The notes: generated by a model not told the origin, from the letters alone. A DNA stretch of 64,000 nucleotides from Candidatus Rokuibacteriota bacterium (GCA_003220435.1 QHSL01000063.1:62001-126000), one strand, 5' to 3'. Positions 41,220 to 50,130 are shown, counted from the stretch's first letter. Numbers and translations are program-made.

Positions 41220-42139
41220 GCCTGAGCCCCGACGAGTTTCGCGCGCACCTGGCGCTGGCGTCGGCCACCGCCGGCCTCACGCTGCCTGACCTGGTCCTGC
41301 CCGCCGCCCATCACGTCATCCTGCGCGGGATGCGCTTCCACTATCTCGACTGGGGCACGCGCGGCCGACCGCCGATGCTGTTCCTCCACGGCGGCGGGCT
41401 CAACGTCCACACCTGGGACCTCGTCTGCGCCGCGCTCCGGCTCGACCGCCACTGCCTCGCGCTGGACCAGCGGGGCCACGGCGACAGCGAGTGGTCGCCC
41501 GAGATGGACTACGCGATCGAGAGCCACGCTGCCGACCTGGACGCCTTCGTCGATAGCGCAGGGCTCGATCGCTTCGTCCTCGTCGGTATGTCACTGGGCG
41601 GCGCCGCCGCCCTGGCCTGGGCCGGCGCCCACAGCCGGCGACTCGCCGCGCTGGTGCTCGTCGACGTCGGCCCGGAGACTCGCCAGGCGGGGCGTGCGAA
41701 GATCGCCGCGTTCACCTCGGAGGCCACGCCCCTCGACTCGGTGGAAGACTTCGTGAACCGCGCGCTGGCCTTCAACCCGCGCCGCAACGCCACGCTGCTG
41801 CGCCGGAGCCTGCTGCACAACCTGCGGCAGATGCCCGACGGCAAGTGGATGTGGAAGTACGACCAGCGCCACCGGGGCCGCGCCCTCGACCCGACGGCCG
41901 CCCAGCGGCGCCGTGAGCTCCTCTGGTCGGCGGTGGCCAAGGTGAGCTGTCCGACCCTCGTGGTGCGCGGCGCCGAGAGCGACGTGTTCCACGACGAGGA
42001 CGCCGACCGGCTGGCCCGGGCGCTGCCCGACGGCCGCTGGGTGAAGGTCGAGCGCGCCGGCCACACCGTGCAGGGCGACAACCCGGTGGGGCTGCTGGTC
42101 GCGCTGCGGGAATTCCTGAGCGAGGTGCCCGCGGCGTAA
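41216..42139 (+). CDS. alpha/beta hydrolase coupled to E1-alpha
   Basis: 307 residues from the GTG at 41216, overlapping the E1-alpha stop. Fold features: [14 protein letters not shown] (oxyanion turn), [28 protein letters not shown], nucleophile motif [11 protein letters not shown], acid and histidine in [20 protein letters not shown] and [10 protein letters not shown]. In aco-type clusters, alpha/beta-hydrolase-like proteins occasionally accompany acetoin dehydrogenase, and here a fused hydrolase/E2 is not involved. The longer ORF start belongs to E1-alpha. Confidence 0.88.
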   Translation: MSLSPDEFRAHLALASATAGLTLPDLVLPAAHHVILRGMRFHYLDWGTRGRPPMLFLHGGGLNVHTWDLVCAALRLDRHCLALDQRGHGDSEWSPEMDYAIESHAADLDAFVDSAGLDRFVLVGMSLGGAAALAWAGAHSRRLAALVLVDVGPETRQAGRAKIAAFTSEATPLDSVEDFVNRALAFNPRRNATLLRRSLLHNLRQMPDGKWMWKYDQRHRGRALDPTAAQRRRELLWSAVAKVSCPTLVVRGAESDVFHDEDADRLARALPDGRWVKVERAGHTVQGDNPVGLLVALREFLSEVPAA

Positions 42140-42146
42140 GCCTCAG

Positions 42147-42440
42147 ATGACCGTCGGGGTCATTCTCGCTCTCAGTCTTGTTCTCTCGCCGCTCGCGGCT
42201 TCCGACCGTGTTCGGCCTTCGCGAGTACGTCGCCTCATGAGCTACGGGTCGAACCTCAGCGCCGGACACCGGCGCGCCGCCGCCTACGTCGACAGGATCC
42301 TCAAGGGAGCGAAGCCCGCGGACCTCCCCGTCGAGCAGCCAACCCAATTCGAGCTGGTGATCAATCTCAAAACCGCCAGGGCGCTCGGGCTGACGATTCC
42401 ACAGTCACTCCTGGTCCGGGCGGATCAGGCGCTTGAGTAG
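42147..42440 (+). pseudogene. ABC_sub_bind-type binding protein remnant with internal deletion
   Basis: The 97-residue frame opens [20 protein letters not shown], the usual signal of an ABC-type uncharacterised transport periplasmic protein (PF04392), and then jumps to [68 protein letters not shown], its typical last 70 residues. The central part, about 220 residues in normal 320-residue members, is missing, and the joint is in frame. No ribosome site is convincing. Unlike two other remnants here, both ends are in one open frame, so a short secreted protein could still be made. Confidence 0.7.
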
Positions 42441-42458
42441 CGCGCTCGGCGGTTCGGC

Positions 42459-43373
42459 TCAGAGCTTCAGGTGGGGGTCGAGCCAGTCGCGGAGCGCGTT
42501 GCCCATCAGGTTGATCACGAGCGTGGTGAGGAAGATCGCCAGCCCCGGGAAGGTGGCGATCCACCAGGAGTTGAGCATGTAGACGCGGCCCTCGCCGAGC
42601 ATGTTGCCCCAGGCCGGCGTGGGGGGCTGCACGCCGAGGCCCAGGAACGAGAGAAACGACTCCAGGATGATCACCTGGGCCACCTGCAGGGTCGCGATCA
42701 CCACGATGGTCGACACGAGGTTGGGCACGATCTGGCGGAAAATCAGGCGCAGGTGACCCATGCCGAGCGCGCGGCCGGCCAGCACGAACTCGCGCTCGCG
42801 GATGGCCAGGGTCTCCGCCCGCACGACCCGGGCGTAGATGGGCCAGCCCGCTGCGCCGAGGACGATGATCATGTTGATCAGGCTCGGCCCGAGCACGGCG
42901 ATGACGGCCAGCGCCAGCAGCACGAACGGAAACGTCAGCATCACGTTGATGATCGTCATGATCGTCCAGTCCGTGTTGCCGCCGAAGTAGCCCGCCGACA
43001 GCCCGAGCAGCACGCCGATCGTGGCCGAGATGAGCACGGCGGCCACGCCGACCACCAGCGACACCCGCCCGCCGTAGATCATGCGCGCGAGCAGATCCCG
43101 GCCGACCTGGTCGGTCCCCAGCAGGTGCTCGGCGGTGCCGCGGTCCATCCAGGCCGGGGGCGACAGTCGGTGGCGAATGTCGACTCCGAGCGGGTCGTGG
43201 GGCGCGATCAACGGCGCCAACGCGGCGCTGGCGACGATGAGCACCAGCACACCGGCGGCGCCGACGCCCCAGCGCAGGCGCAGGAGACGACGCCAGGTCG
43301 CCTGGCGCGCCGCGGACGCCCCGGAGCGCGCCGCGCCGATCTCGGCCAGCTCGATCTGCGTGGGCGTGCCCAT
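42459..43373 (-). CDS. ABC transporter permease, DppC/OppC type
   Basis: 304 residues from MGTPTQIELAEIG at 43373. The six-helix DppC topology is visible with the N-terminal LAPLIAPHDPLGVDIRHRLSPP and HLLGTDQVGRDLLARMIYGGRVSL, and the coupling loop VRAETLAIREREFVLAGRALGMGHLRLIFRQIVPN. With the DppB-like gene it forms the channel for peptide or nickel-type substrates. The 534-residue ORF start reads into the DppB gene. The ATG is 9 bp after the DppB stop. Confidence 0.93.
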   Translation of the reverse strand: MGTPTQIELAEIGAARSGASAARQATWRRLLRLRWGVGAAGVLVLIVASAALAPLIAPHDPLGVDIRHRLSPPAWMDRGTAEHLLGTDQVGRDLLARMIYGGRVSLVVGVAAVLISATIGVLLGLSAGYFGGNTDWTIMTIINVMLTFPFVLLALAVIAVLGPSLINMIIVLGAAGWPIYARVVRAETLAIREREFVLAGRALGMGHLRLIFRQIVPNLVSTIVVIATLQVAQVIILESFLSFLGLGVQPPTPAWGNMLGEGRVYMLNSWWIATFPGLAIFLTTLVINLMGNALRDWLDPHLKL

Positions 43374-43381
43374 CGTTGCTC

Positions 43382-44299
43382 TCAGGCGGCCCGGATGCGT
43401 GGGTCGATGAACCCCACGACGAGGTCGACGAGCAGGTTCACGGTGACGATGAGCAGCGCGAGGAGGACCACCGCGCACTGGACCACCGGAAAGTCCTGGT
43501 TGCGGATCGACTCGACCGTGAGCGTGGCCACGCCCGGCCAGGCGAACACTGTCTCGGTGATGATCGCGCCGCCCAGGAGCTGGCCGAACTGCAGCCCCAG
43601 CACGGTGATCACGGGGATGCACGCGTTGCGGAAGGCGTGCTTGCCGACCACCCGCCCTTCGGCCAGACCCTTGGCGCGCGCGGTCTTGATGAACTCCATG
43701 TTCATGACCTCGATCACGCCGGAGCGCACGAGACGCATCGTGATGGGCGCCAGCGCCGCGCCGAGGCAGAACGCGGGCATCAGGAAGTTCTGCCAGGTGC
43801 CGTACCCGGAGGCGGGGAGGAGCCGCAGCCTGACCGAGAACACGATGATCATCATGATGCCGAGCCAGAAGATGGGTGCGGCCTGGCCGGCCACGGCCAC
43901 GGCGGTGCAGAGCGTGTCGACCCATGAGTGGCGGCGGAGCGCAGCGAGCGTGCCGAGGGGCAGCGCGATCAGCAGGGCGACCAGCAGGCCGGAAAAGGTG
44001 AGGTAGATCGTCGGCGGCATACGCTCGAGCACGAGCTTGAACGCCGGCGTGTCGGCGTACCACGACTTGCCGAAATCGCCCAGCACCGCGCGCGACACGA
44101 ACTTCCAGTACTGCACGTAGATCGGCCGGTCGAGGCCGAGCAGGTGGCGGTAGCGCTCGAATTCCTCCTTGCCGGCATTTTGGGGCAGGAGCAGGAGGAC
44201 GGGATCGCCGAGCACGTGCAGGATCGCGAACGCGAGAAGGGAGATCCCGAACACCACCACGACGAGCTGGGCGAGCTGGCCGACGACGTAGCGCCGCAT
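43382..44299 (-). CDS. ABC transporter permease, DppB/OppB type
   Basis: 305 residues: MRRYVVGQLAQLVVVVFGISLLAFAILHVLGDP, RHLLGLDRPIYVQYWKFVSRAVLGDFGKSWYADTPAFKLVLERMPPT and the cytosolic coupling loop MNMEFIKTARAKGLAEGRVVGKHAFRNACIPV. Typical six helices. Located 55 bp after the binding protein, separated by a GC-rich hairpin. No DppD/DppF ATPase genes are near the end of the unit. Confidence 0.94.
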   Translation of the reverse strand: MRRYVVGQLAQLVVVVFGISLLAFAILHVLGDPVLLLLPQNAGKEEFERYRHLLGLDRPIYVQYWKFVSRAVLGDFGKSWYADTPAFKLVLERMPPTIYLTFSGLLVALLIALPLGTLAALRRHSWVDTLCTAVAVAGQAAPIFWLGIMMIIVFSVRLRLLPASGYGTWQNFLMPAFCLGAALAPITMRLVRSGVIEVMNMEFIKTARAKGLAEGRVVGKHAFRNACIPVITVLGLQFGQLLGGAIITETVFAWPGVATLTVESIRNQDFPVVQCAVVLLALLIVTVNLLVDLVVGFIDPRIRAA

Positions 44300-44304
44300 G
44301 CGGA

Positions 44305-44340
44305 TCAGGGGCCCGGGCCCGGGGTGGACCCGGGCCCGGT
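44305..44340 (-). terminator. GC-rich hairpin between binding protein and permease genes
   Basis: On the minus strand ACCGGGCCCGGG-TCCACC-CCGGGCCCGGG is a 10-11-bp stem, 14 bp after the binding-protein stop and 6 bp before the DppB ATG. No T-run; it may attenuate rather than stop transcription, so less permease than binding protein would be made (a known pattern in such operons). Confidence 0.55.
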
Positions 44341-44354
44341 TCTCGTGGGCGCGC

Positions 44355-45893
44355 CTACTTCTTCCGCGGGGTCACGGCCCACATCCGGTCGACTTCGTCC
44401 CGCGGCGCCTCGTACTCGATGCGGTTGCTGACACCCCATATACCGCGCAGGCCCCACTTGAAGAGGTACGCGGCGTCTTCGTGGACCAGTTTTTGCGCCT
44501 TGGCATAGATGTCTGCGCGCCGCTTGGGGTCGAGGGTGGAGCGGCCCTGGATGACCAGGTCGTCCAGCGCCTTGTTGCAGTAGACGCTGTACGGCTGGTT
44601 GCACGTCATCACGTCGAAGAAGATGGCGTCGGCGTCGAAGATCGAGTAGTAGCCCCACGACCACTCGAACATCGGCTCGGCCTTGCCGTCGCGGACCATG
44701 TTCGTGAACGGGCCGACCTCGGCGACCATGCGCGCCTTCGTCCGAATGCCGGCCTTGGCGAGGTCGGCGGCGATCGCGTCGGAGGTCTGGACCACTCCCG
44801 GCTCGACCACCGGTTGCGTTCTGAGAAATCCGACCTCGAGCCCATTGGGGAATCCCGCCTCGGCCAGCAGCTTCTTGGCCTGCGCGAGATCCTGCTTGTA
44901 GGGCCTCAGGCTCGGGTCGAAGCCGAAGGCCATCGGATTGACGGTCGTCGCCGTGCGGTCGCCGAGCCCGTTGAGCACGTGCTTGATGATGGAATCGATG
45001 TCGACCGCCAGGTTGGCGGCCAACCGCACCCGGCGATCCTGAAACGGGTTGGCGCCGGAGCGGCCGGCCTGATCGAGCTGCAGGAAGGCCGTGCGGAGAA
45101 TGGGCGAGGTGGTGGTGCGGGCCTGGCCCGACTTGTTGACCACGTCCATCTGGTCGGGCGGCACCGCCTTGATGATGTCGACGCCGCCGGAGATCAGCTC
45201 GGCGATCTGGGTGGCCTGCTCCGGGATGATGCGGATGCGGACGCTCTTGAAGGCCGGCTTCGGCCCCCAGTAGTCCTCGTTGCGCACGAGCACGTGCTCC
45301 TGCTTCTTGCTCCATCGCACGAGCTTGTAGGGCCCGGTGCCGATCGGGTTCTCCTGCATCCACTCGTGGCCCTTCTCCTTGATGACCTTCTCGGATTGCA
45401 TCACCTGCGCGGTGAGGCGCTCGACGAACAGCGGATAGGGACCGTCGGTCTTGAAGCGCGCGGTGAGGTCGTCGACCACCTCCACGCTCTTGATCTTGGC
45501 GTGATTGCCACGGGCGGTGAGCTTGTTCTCGGGGTTCAGCACGCGGTCGAAGGTGGCCTTGACGTCCTTCGCGCCGAACGGCGTGCCTTCGTGGAACTTC
45601 ACGCCTTTGCGGAGCTTCACTTCCCAGGTGGTGTCGTCGATGTTCTTCCACGAGACCGCCAGGCTCGGGCCCACCTTGCCGGTCTTGAGGTCGCGCGCGG
45701 CGAGATGGTCGAAGACGTTGTAGCCGAGGATGATGCTCTCGCGGAGCACCGAATTGGGCGGGTCCCACGTCTGCACGTCGCTCTGGATCGCGTAGACGAT
45801 GGTGTCGTCCTTGGCTTGCGCTCCCAGATCCGCTGGCATGAGCAGAGCGGAGACCAGCAGGATTGCCGATCCCAGCGTGATGGCGTGAATCAT
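44355..45893 (-). CDS. ABC transporter substrate-binding protein, family 5 (peptide/nickel type)
   Basis: 512 residues. Signal peptide MIHAITLGSAILLVSALLMPADLGAQ; SBP_bac_5 features such as DTIVYAIQSDVQTWDPPNSVLRESIILGYNVFDHLAARD, WEVKLRKGVKFHEGTPFGAKDVKATFDRVL and GTGPYKLVRWSKKQEHVLVRNEDYWG. It captures oligopeptide-like or other solutes in the periplasm for the two permeases downstream. It is divergent from the Lys-rich/ABC-F unit across 256 bp. Confidence 0.94.
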   Translation of the reverse strand: MIHAITLGSAILLVSALLMPADLGAQAKDDTIVYAIQSDVQTWDPPNSVLRESIILGYNVFDHLAARDLKTGKVGPSLAVSWKNIDDTTWEVKLRKGVKFHEGTPFGAKDVKATFDRVLNPENKLTARGNHAKIKSVEVVDDLTARFKTDGPYPLFVERLTAQVMQSEKVIKEKGHEWMQENPIGTGPYKLVRWSKKQEHVLVRNEDYWGPKPAFKSVRIRIIPEQATQIAELISGGVDIIKAVPPDQMDVVNKSGQARTTTSPILRTAFLQLDQAGRSGANPFQDRRVRLAANLAVDIDSIIKHVLNGLGDRTATTVNPMAFGFDPSLRPYKQDLAQAKKLLAEAGFPNGLEVGFLRTQPVVEPGVVQTSDAIAADLAKAGIRTKARMVAEVGPFTNMVRDGKAEPMFEWSWGYYSIFDADAIFFDVMTCNQPYSVYCNKALDDLVIQGRSTLDPKRRADIYAKAQKLVHEDAAYLFKWGLRGIWGVSNRIEYEAPRDEVDRMWAVTPRKK

Positions 45894-46095
45894 GAGCCCC
45901 TCCCTCTCTCGAGTGCTGCGCGTGAGGGCACGCGCGTTGGACGAAGAGTGGCGCTCATCCTATCCGCCGCCCGGCGCGGCGTCAAACCTCGCCCGTGGTC
46001 GGCGCCGCAAGCCGTCGCGGGGCTGGGGCCCCGCCGGCTGAGGCGCCGCGACAAAATTTGGTGCACGGGAAGCTTCGGCTCCGGCGGCGTGACGG

Positions 46096-46101
46096 TATAA
46101 T
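46096..46101 (+). promoter_or_regulatory. perfect TATAAT -10 box for the Lys-rich peptide/ABC-F unit
   Basis: TATAAT with a weak -35 (CTTCGG at 17 bp). The transcription start is predicted near 46108, inside the first unit of a 16-bp tandem repeat. Confidence 0.5.
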
Positions 46102-46103
46102 CG

Positions 46104-46135
46104 CTCGAGAACCCGACGACTCGAGAACCCGACGA
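46104..46135 (+). repeat. 16-bp perfect tandem repeat in the 5' leader
   Basis: CTCGAGAACCCGACGA occurs twice head to tail (46104-46119 and 46120-46135), directly after the -10 box and 14 bp before the ATG of the Lys-rich peptide; the second unit runs into the GAGAGGAGGTGAG ribosome site. Confidence 0.75.
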
Positions 46136-46149
46136 GAGGAGGTGAGCTC

Positions 46150-46209
46150 ATGGCGAAAGGCACCGGCATGCGGAAGGAAAAGAAGAAGCCGAAGAAGACC
46201 AAGAAGTAG
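46150..46209 (+). CDS. 19-residue lysine-rich peptide
   Basis: ATG-GCG-AAA... reads MAKGTGMRKEKKKPKKTKK and stops at TAG 46207-46209, six bases before the ABC-F start. A strong AGAGGAGGTGA ribosome site precedes it. Eleven of 19 residues are Lys or Arg. I recall similar short Lys-rich proteins in other bacteria (MAKG..MRKE.KKPKK pattern) but cannot verify that here. It may be a small nucleic-acid-binding protein, or a leader peptide controlling the ABC-F gene, since it is coupled to it. Confidence 0.6.
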   Translation: MAKGTGMRKEKKKPKKTKK

Positions 46210-46215
46210 CGTCGA

Positions 46216-48009
46216 ATGACACGCCCGCTCCTGCTCAGCTGCGAGGCCGTGAGCATGGCTTACGGAAGCCGGTCGCTCTTCGACGATCTGTCCTTCGGGT
46301 TGTTCGAAGGCGACCAGGCCGGCCTCGTCGGCCCCAACGGCTCCGGCAAGTCGACCCTCCTCAAGATCCTCGCCGGCGACACGGCGCCCGACCGCGGCTC
46401 CCGCTCCCTCCGGGGCGGGCTCCGGGTCGGCTACGTACCGCAGGACCCCGTGTTCCCCGCCGGGCGCACGGTCGAAGACGTCCTGACCACGGCGGTGGCC
46501 CGCGTAGACGAGGAAGACCGCCCCGGTCGCGTCGCGCAGGCCCTGGGCCGTGCCGGATTCGCGGACGGTCGCGCGGAGGTCGACAGGCTCTCGGGGGGCT
46601 GGAAGAAGCGGCTCACGATCGCTCGCGAGCTGGCCGCCGCCCCCGACATCCTCCTGATGGACGAGCCGACCAATCACCTCGACGTCGAGGGCATCCTGTG
46701 GCTCGAGGACGTTCTCACCGAACGCGCGCGCGCGGTCCTGGTGGTGAGCCACGATCGCTACTTTCTCGAGCACGTGGCCACGCGCATGCTCGAGCTGAAC
46801 CGCGTCTATCCCGACGGCCTGTTCGAGGCCGTGGGGCGCTACAGCGAGTTCCTGGCGAGACGCGACGAGTTCCTGCGCGGGCAGTCGGCCTATCAAGACG
46901 CGCTCGCCAACACCGTCCGGCGCGAGATCGAGTGGCTCCGCCGCGGAGCCAAGGCGCGCTCCACCAAGGCAAAGGGGCGCATCAAGGAGGCGGGGCGGCT
47001 CATTGAGGAGCTGGAGGGGAGCCGCGCCCGTGCCGCCGGCGCGGCGGCGGGAATCGATTTCACGTCGTCGCAGCGCCGCACGCGCCGGCTGCTGGTCGCG
47101 CGCGGCGTGACGAAGTCGCTCGGCGGCCGGCGCCTCGTCACCGATCTCGACCTGGTCATCACGCCGGGCACGCACGTCGGCCTGATCGGCCCCAACGGCA
47201 GCGGCAAGACGACGCTGCTCGATGTGCTGGCCGGCGCGCTTCTGCCGGATGCCGGCGAGATCGAGCGCGCTGACGGCCTGCGCGTGGTGCGCTTCGCCCA
47301 GGAGCGCGGCGGCGTCGACCCGGCGCAGAGCCTTCGGCGTGCGCTGGCGCCCGAGGGGGACGCCGTCACGTGGCAGGGCCGGAGCGTTCACGTCCACTCG
47401 TGGGCCAAGCGGTTCCTGTTCAGGCTCGAGCAGCTCGAGGTCCCCGTCGGCCGTCTGTCGGGCGGCGAGCAGGCGCGCGTCCACATCGCGCGGCTCATGC
47501 GCGAGCCGGCCGACCTGTTGATCCTCGACGAGCCCACCAACGATCTCGATATCCCAACGCTCGAGGTGCTCGAGGAGAGCCTGGCGGAGTTCGACGGCGG
47601 ACTCGTCCTTGTCACCCACGACCGCTTCATGCTCGAGCGCGTGTCCACCGTGATCGTCGCCCTCGACGGCCGCGGCGGGGCGGCCACGTTCGCCGACTAC
47701 GCCCAGTGGGAGGTGGCGCGCGAGGCGGGCGGGCCGCCGCGCCGCCAGCCGGCGGAGACGGTCGCCGAGCGCGCGCGTGCGCGACCGCCGCGCCTCGGCT
47801 ACCTCGAGCAGCGCGAGTGGGACGGCATGGAGCAGGCGATCCTGGACGCCGAGCGCGCGGTCGAGGCGCGCCAGGCCGAGGTGGACGACCCAGCGATCGC
47901 CTCGGACCCGGCGGCGCTCCAGCAGCGGTACGCGGCGCTCGAGGCCGCGCGCGCCGAGGTGGACCGGCTCTACACGCGCTGGGCCGAGCTCGACGCCAAG
48001 CGGGCGTGA
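46216..48009 (+). CDS. ABC-F family ATPase (Uup-like)
   Basis: 597 residues, no membrane segments. Two ATP cassettes: Walker A GPNGSGKSTLLKIL near residue 37 and GPNGSGKTTLLDVL near 325, signatures RLSGGWKKRL and RLSGGEQARV, Walker B LLMDEPTNHLD and LILDEPTNDLD. A linker of charged helix lies between (YQDALANTVRREIEWLRRGAKARSTKAKG). The C-terminus RPPRLGYLEQREWDGMEQAILDAERAVEARQAE is the coiled-coil CTD of Uup. ABC-F proteins bind ribosomes (or, for Uup, branched DNA intermediates). Start six bases after the Lys-rich peptide stop. Confidence 0.92.
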   Translation: MTRPLLLSCEAVSMAYGSRSLFDDLSFGLFEGDQAGLVGPNGSGKSTLLKILAGDTAPDRGSRSLRGGLRVGYVPQDPVFPAGRTVEDVLTTAVARVDEEDRPGRVAQALGRAGFADGRAEVDRLSGGWKKRLTIARELAAAPDILLMDEPTNHLDVEGILWLEDVLTERARAVLVVSHDRYFLEHVATRMLELNRVYPDGLFEAVGRYSEFLARRDEFLRGQSAYQDALANTVRREIEWLRRGAKARSTKAKGRIKEAGRLIEELEGSRARAAGAAAGIDFTSSQRRTRRLLVARGVTKSLGGRRLVTDLDLVITPGTHVGLIGPNGSGKTTLLDVLAGALLPDAGEIERADGLRVVRFAQERGGVDPAQSLRRALAPEGDAVTWQGRSVHVHSWAKRFLFRLEQLEVPVGRLSGGEQARVHIARLMREPADLLILDEPTNDLDIPTLEVLEESLAEFDGGLVLVTHDRFMLERVSTVIVALDGRGGAATFADYAQWEVAREAGGPPRRQPAETVAERARARPPRLGYLEQREWDGMEQAILDAERAVEARQAEVDDPAIASDPAALQQRYAALEAARAEVDRLYTRWAELDAKRA

Positions 48010-48030
48010 GGCCGCCGCGCCCTCGGCGCG

Positions 48031-49629
48031 CTACTCCGCGGCGTGAGCTGACGCGCGCTCGGTGGCCGGCGCCGTCGCCGGAGTCGACGGCTCCATCCGG
48101 ATCCGGCGCATCAGCGGCAGGAACAGCGGAACCGCCGTGAACATCACCGCCAGCAGCCAGAAATCGTCCACGTACGCCAGGAGCTGGGCCTGCGCCACCG
48201 TCTCGCGATAGAGCATCGCCACCGCCTGGCGCTCGGCGGTGAAGACGTCGCTGCCCCCGGTCACGAAGTGGCTTGCCCAGTGCGCCAGGCGCTCGCGCGT
48301 CGCCGGGTCCCACGCGGTGACGTGGCTCGCGAGCGTGCTCTGGTGGAACTGGCTTCGCTGGGCCAGCAGCGTCGTGGTCACCGCGATGCCCACGCTCCCG
48401 CCGATGTTGCGCGACATGCTGTACACCGCGGTGGCGTTCACGAGCTTGTCGCGCCGTATCGTGGCCAGCGTCAGGGTCGAGAGCGGGACGAAGACGAAGC
48501 CGAGCGCGAACCCCTGGATGAAGCGCGGAAGCGCCAGGGCCCAGTAGTCCATCCCGAGCGTGAGCGAGGTCATCATGTAGAGGCTCACGGCGTTGAGCAG
48601 GCAGCCGAACCCCAGCATCACGCGCTGGTCGACGCGGGTCACGATCCCCGAGGCGAACAGCGAGAAGATGTTGCCGATACCGCCGGGCGCCAGCACCAGA
48701 CCCGAGGTCCACGCGTCGTACCCGAGAAGCTTCTGCGTGAAGACGGCGACCAGCAGCATGCCCGAGAACGTCCCGAAGCCGACGAGCATGCTGAGCGCGG
48801 CGCCGGTGGCGAAGTTGCGGTCGGTGAACACGGTGAGGTCGAGGACGGGATCGCTGGTCTTCAGCTCGTGGACCAGAAAGCTGCCGAGCGCGCCGACGGC
48901 GCCGATCGCCAGCACGACGATCGTCGACGAGGCGAACCAGTCTTCACGCTCACCGCGGTCCAGGACGAGCTGCAAGCAGCCGAAGCCCGCGATCATCAGC
49001 CCGAGGCCCCACCAGTCGATCCGTGCGGCCCGGCGCAGGTAGGGCGGATCGAACAGGAAGACGCTCGCCAGGAAGAAGCCGAGGATCCCGACCGGCAGGT
49101 TGATGTAGAAGATCCAGCGCCACGACCACTGGTCGGCCAGGAAGCCGCCGACGGTCGGCCCCAGGATCGGGCCGAAGATGAAGCCGAGGCCCCACACGGC
49201 CATCGCGAGCCCCCGCTGGTGGAACGGGAAGATCTCCCAGAGGATCGCCTGCGAGAGCGGAATGATCGGCCCGCCGCCGAGACCCTGGAAGATGCGCGCC
49301 ACGATCAGCGTCGTCAGGTCGGGGGCCGCGCCGGAGATGAACGAGCTGACCACGAAGAGCGTGGCGCAGATCAGGAAGAACCGCTTGCGCCCGAACAGCC
49401 CGGCCAGCCACCCCGAGGCCGGGATGACGATGGCGTTGGCGGCCAGGTACGAGGTGATCACCCACGACACCTCCTCGAGCCCCGCCGACAGCGAGCCCTG
49501 CAGGTGAGGGAGGATCACGTTGGTGACGCTGGTGTCGAGGATCTGCATGAAGGCGACCACCATGACCGTGAAGGTGATCGCCCACTTCTGGACGGGAGAG
49601 ATCGGGGCTTCCGATACCGGGGGCGTCAT
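48031..49629 (-). CDS. DHA2-family (EmrB/QacA-type) multidrug efflux MFS transporter
   Basis: 532 residues from MTPPVSEAPISPVQKWAITFT (another Met six codons upstream). The 14-helix family is recognised by IMQILDTSVTNVILPHLQGSLSAGLEEVSWVITSYLAANAIVIPASGWLAGLFGRKRFFLI, VARIFQGLGGGPIIPLSQAILWEIFPFHQRGLAMAVWGLGFIFGPILGPTVGGFLADQWSWRWIFYINLPVGI (motif C). It probably exports drugs or metabolites. No EmrA membrane-fusion gene is next to it in this window. It ends 22 bp from the convergent ABC-F gene. Confidence 0.93.
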   Translation of the reverse strand: MTPPVSEAPISPVQKWAITFTVMVVAFMQILDTSVTNVILPHLQGSLSAGLEEVSWVITSYLAANAIVIPASGWLAGLFGRKRFFLICATLFVVSSFISGAAPDLTTLIVARIFQGLGGGPIIPLSQAILWEIFPFHQRGLAMAVWGLGFIFGPILGPTVGGFLADQWSWRWIFYINLPVGILGFFLASVFLFDPPYLRRAARIDWWGLGLMIAGFGCLQLVLDRGEREDWFASSTIVVLAIGAVGALGSFLVHELKTSDPVLDLTVFTDRNFATGAALSMLVGFGTFSGMLLVAVFTQKLLGYDAWTSGLVLAPGGIGNIFSLFASGIVTRVDQRVMLGFGCLLNAVSLYMMTSLTLGMDYWALALPRFIQGFALGFVFVPLSTLTLATIRRDKLVNATAVYSMSRNIGGSVGIAVTTTLLAQRSQFHQSTLASHVTAWDPATRERLAHWASHFVTGGSDVFTAERQAVAMLYRETVAQAQLLAYVDDFWLLAVMFTAVPLFLPLMRRIRMEPSTPATAPATERASAHAAE

Positions 49630-49654
49630 TGCCCTAGGCTCGCGCAAGGCGATT

Positions 49655-50125
49655 TCAGTCTAATCGATACGCGCGCCGCGCCGTACCGCTGAACAGCGCC
49701 AGCTTCTCCCCGGCCGAGGCCCGGGCGGTGATGCGCTTGAACGCGTTCCACAGCGCGGCGTAACCGATCCCCATCTTCTCCACCGGGAAGTTGCTCTCGA
49801 ACATGCAGCGGTCCCCGCCGAAGCGCTCGATGCACGTCTCGATGTAGGGCTGCCAGTGCGCCGCCAGCTCGACCGACGACGGCGGCGCCGGAAGCGCGCC
49901 GTAGTCGTACGCCGCCAGCCGCATCATCATGCCGCCGAGCTTCATGACCACGTTCGGGCACCGGGCGAGCTCGACGATCCCGGCCTTCCACGTCGCGAAC
50001 ACCGCGTCGCGCTTGCCGGCATAGGGCCCGTAGCCGAGCGGTCCGCCGACGTGGCCCACGATGATGTTCGCGTCGGGAAACGCGCGCGCGAGATCGATGG
50101 CGTGTACACTGACCGAGCGGAGGAA
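49655..50125 (-). pseudogene. amidohydrolase (TIM-barrel) remnant, C-terminal half
   Basis: The frame is open from about 50125 and reads AIDLARAFPDANIIVGHVGGPLGYGPYAGKRDAVFATWKAGIVELARCPNVVMKLGGMMMRL to ACE-like WQPYIETCIERFGGDRCMFESNFPVEKMGIGYAALWNAFKRI, the typical second half of amidohydrolase_2 proteins (strand-8 Asp replaced by Asn in FESNFPVEK). The first half with the H-x-H metal ligands is missing; the track's start at 50059 is an internal GTG. Homology begins where the aroA ribosome site begins. A fragment of this kind is unlikely to be active. Confidence 0.75.
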
Positions 50126-50130
50126 CCCAC

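Noticed and set aside
46000-46090. tRNA-like stem in the GC-rich leader (GGGCCCCGCCGGC region)
   Set aside because: No cloverleaf: arms and TTC-type T-loop are missing.
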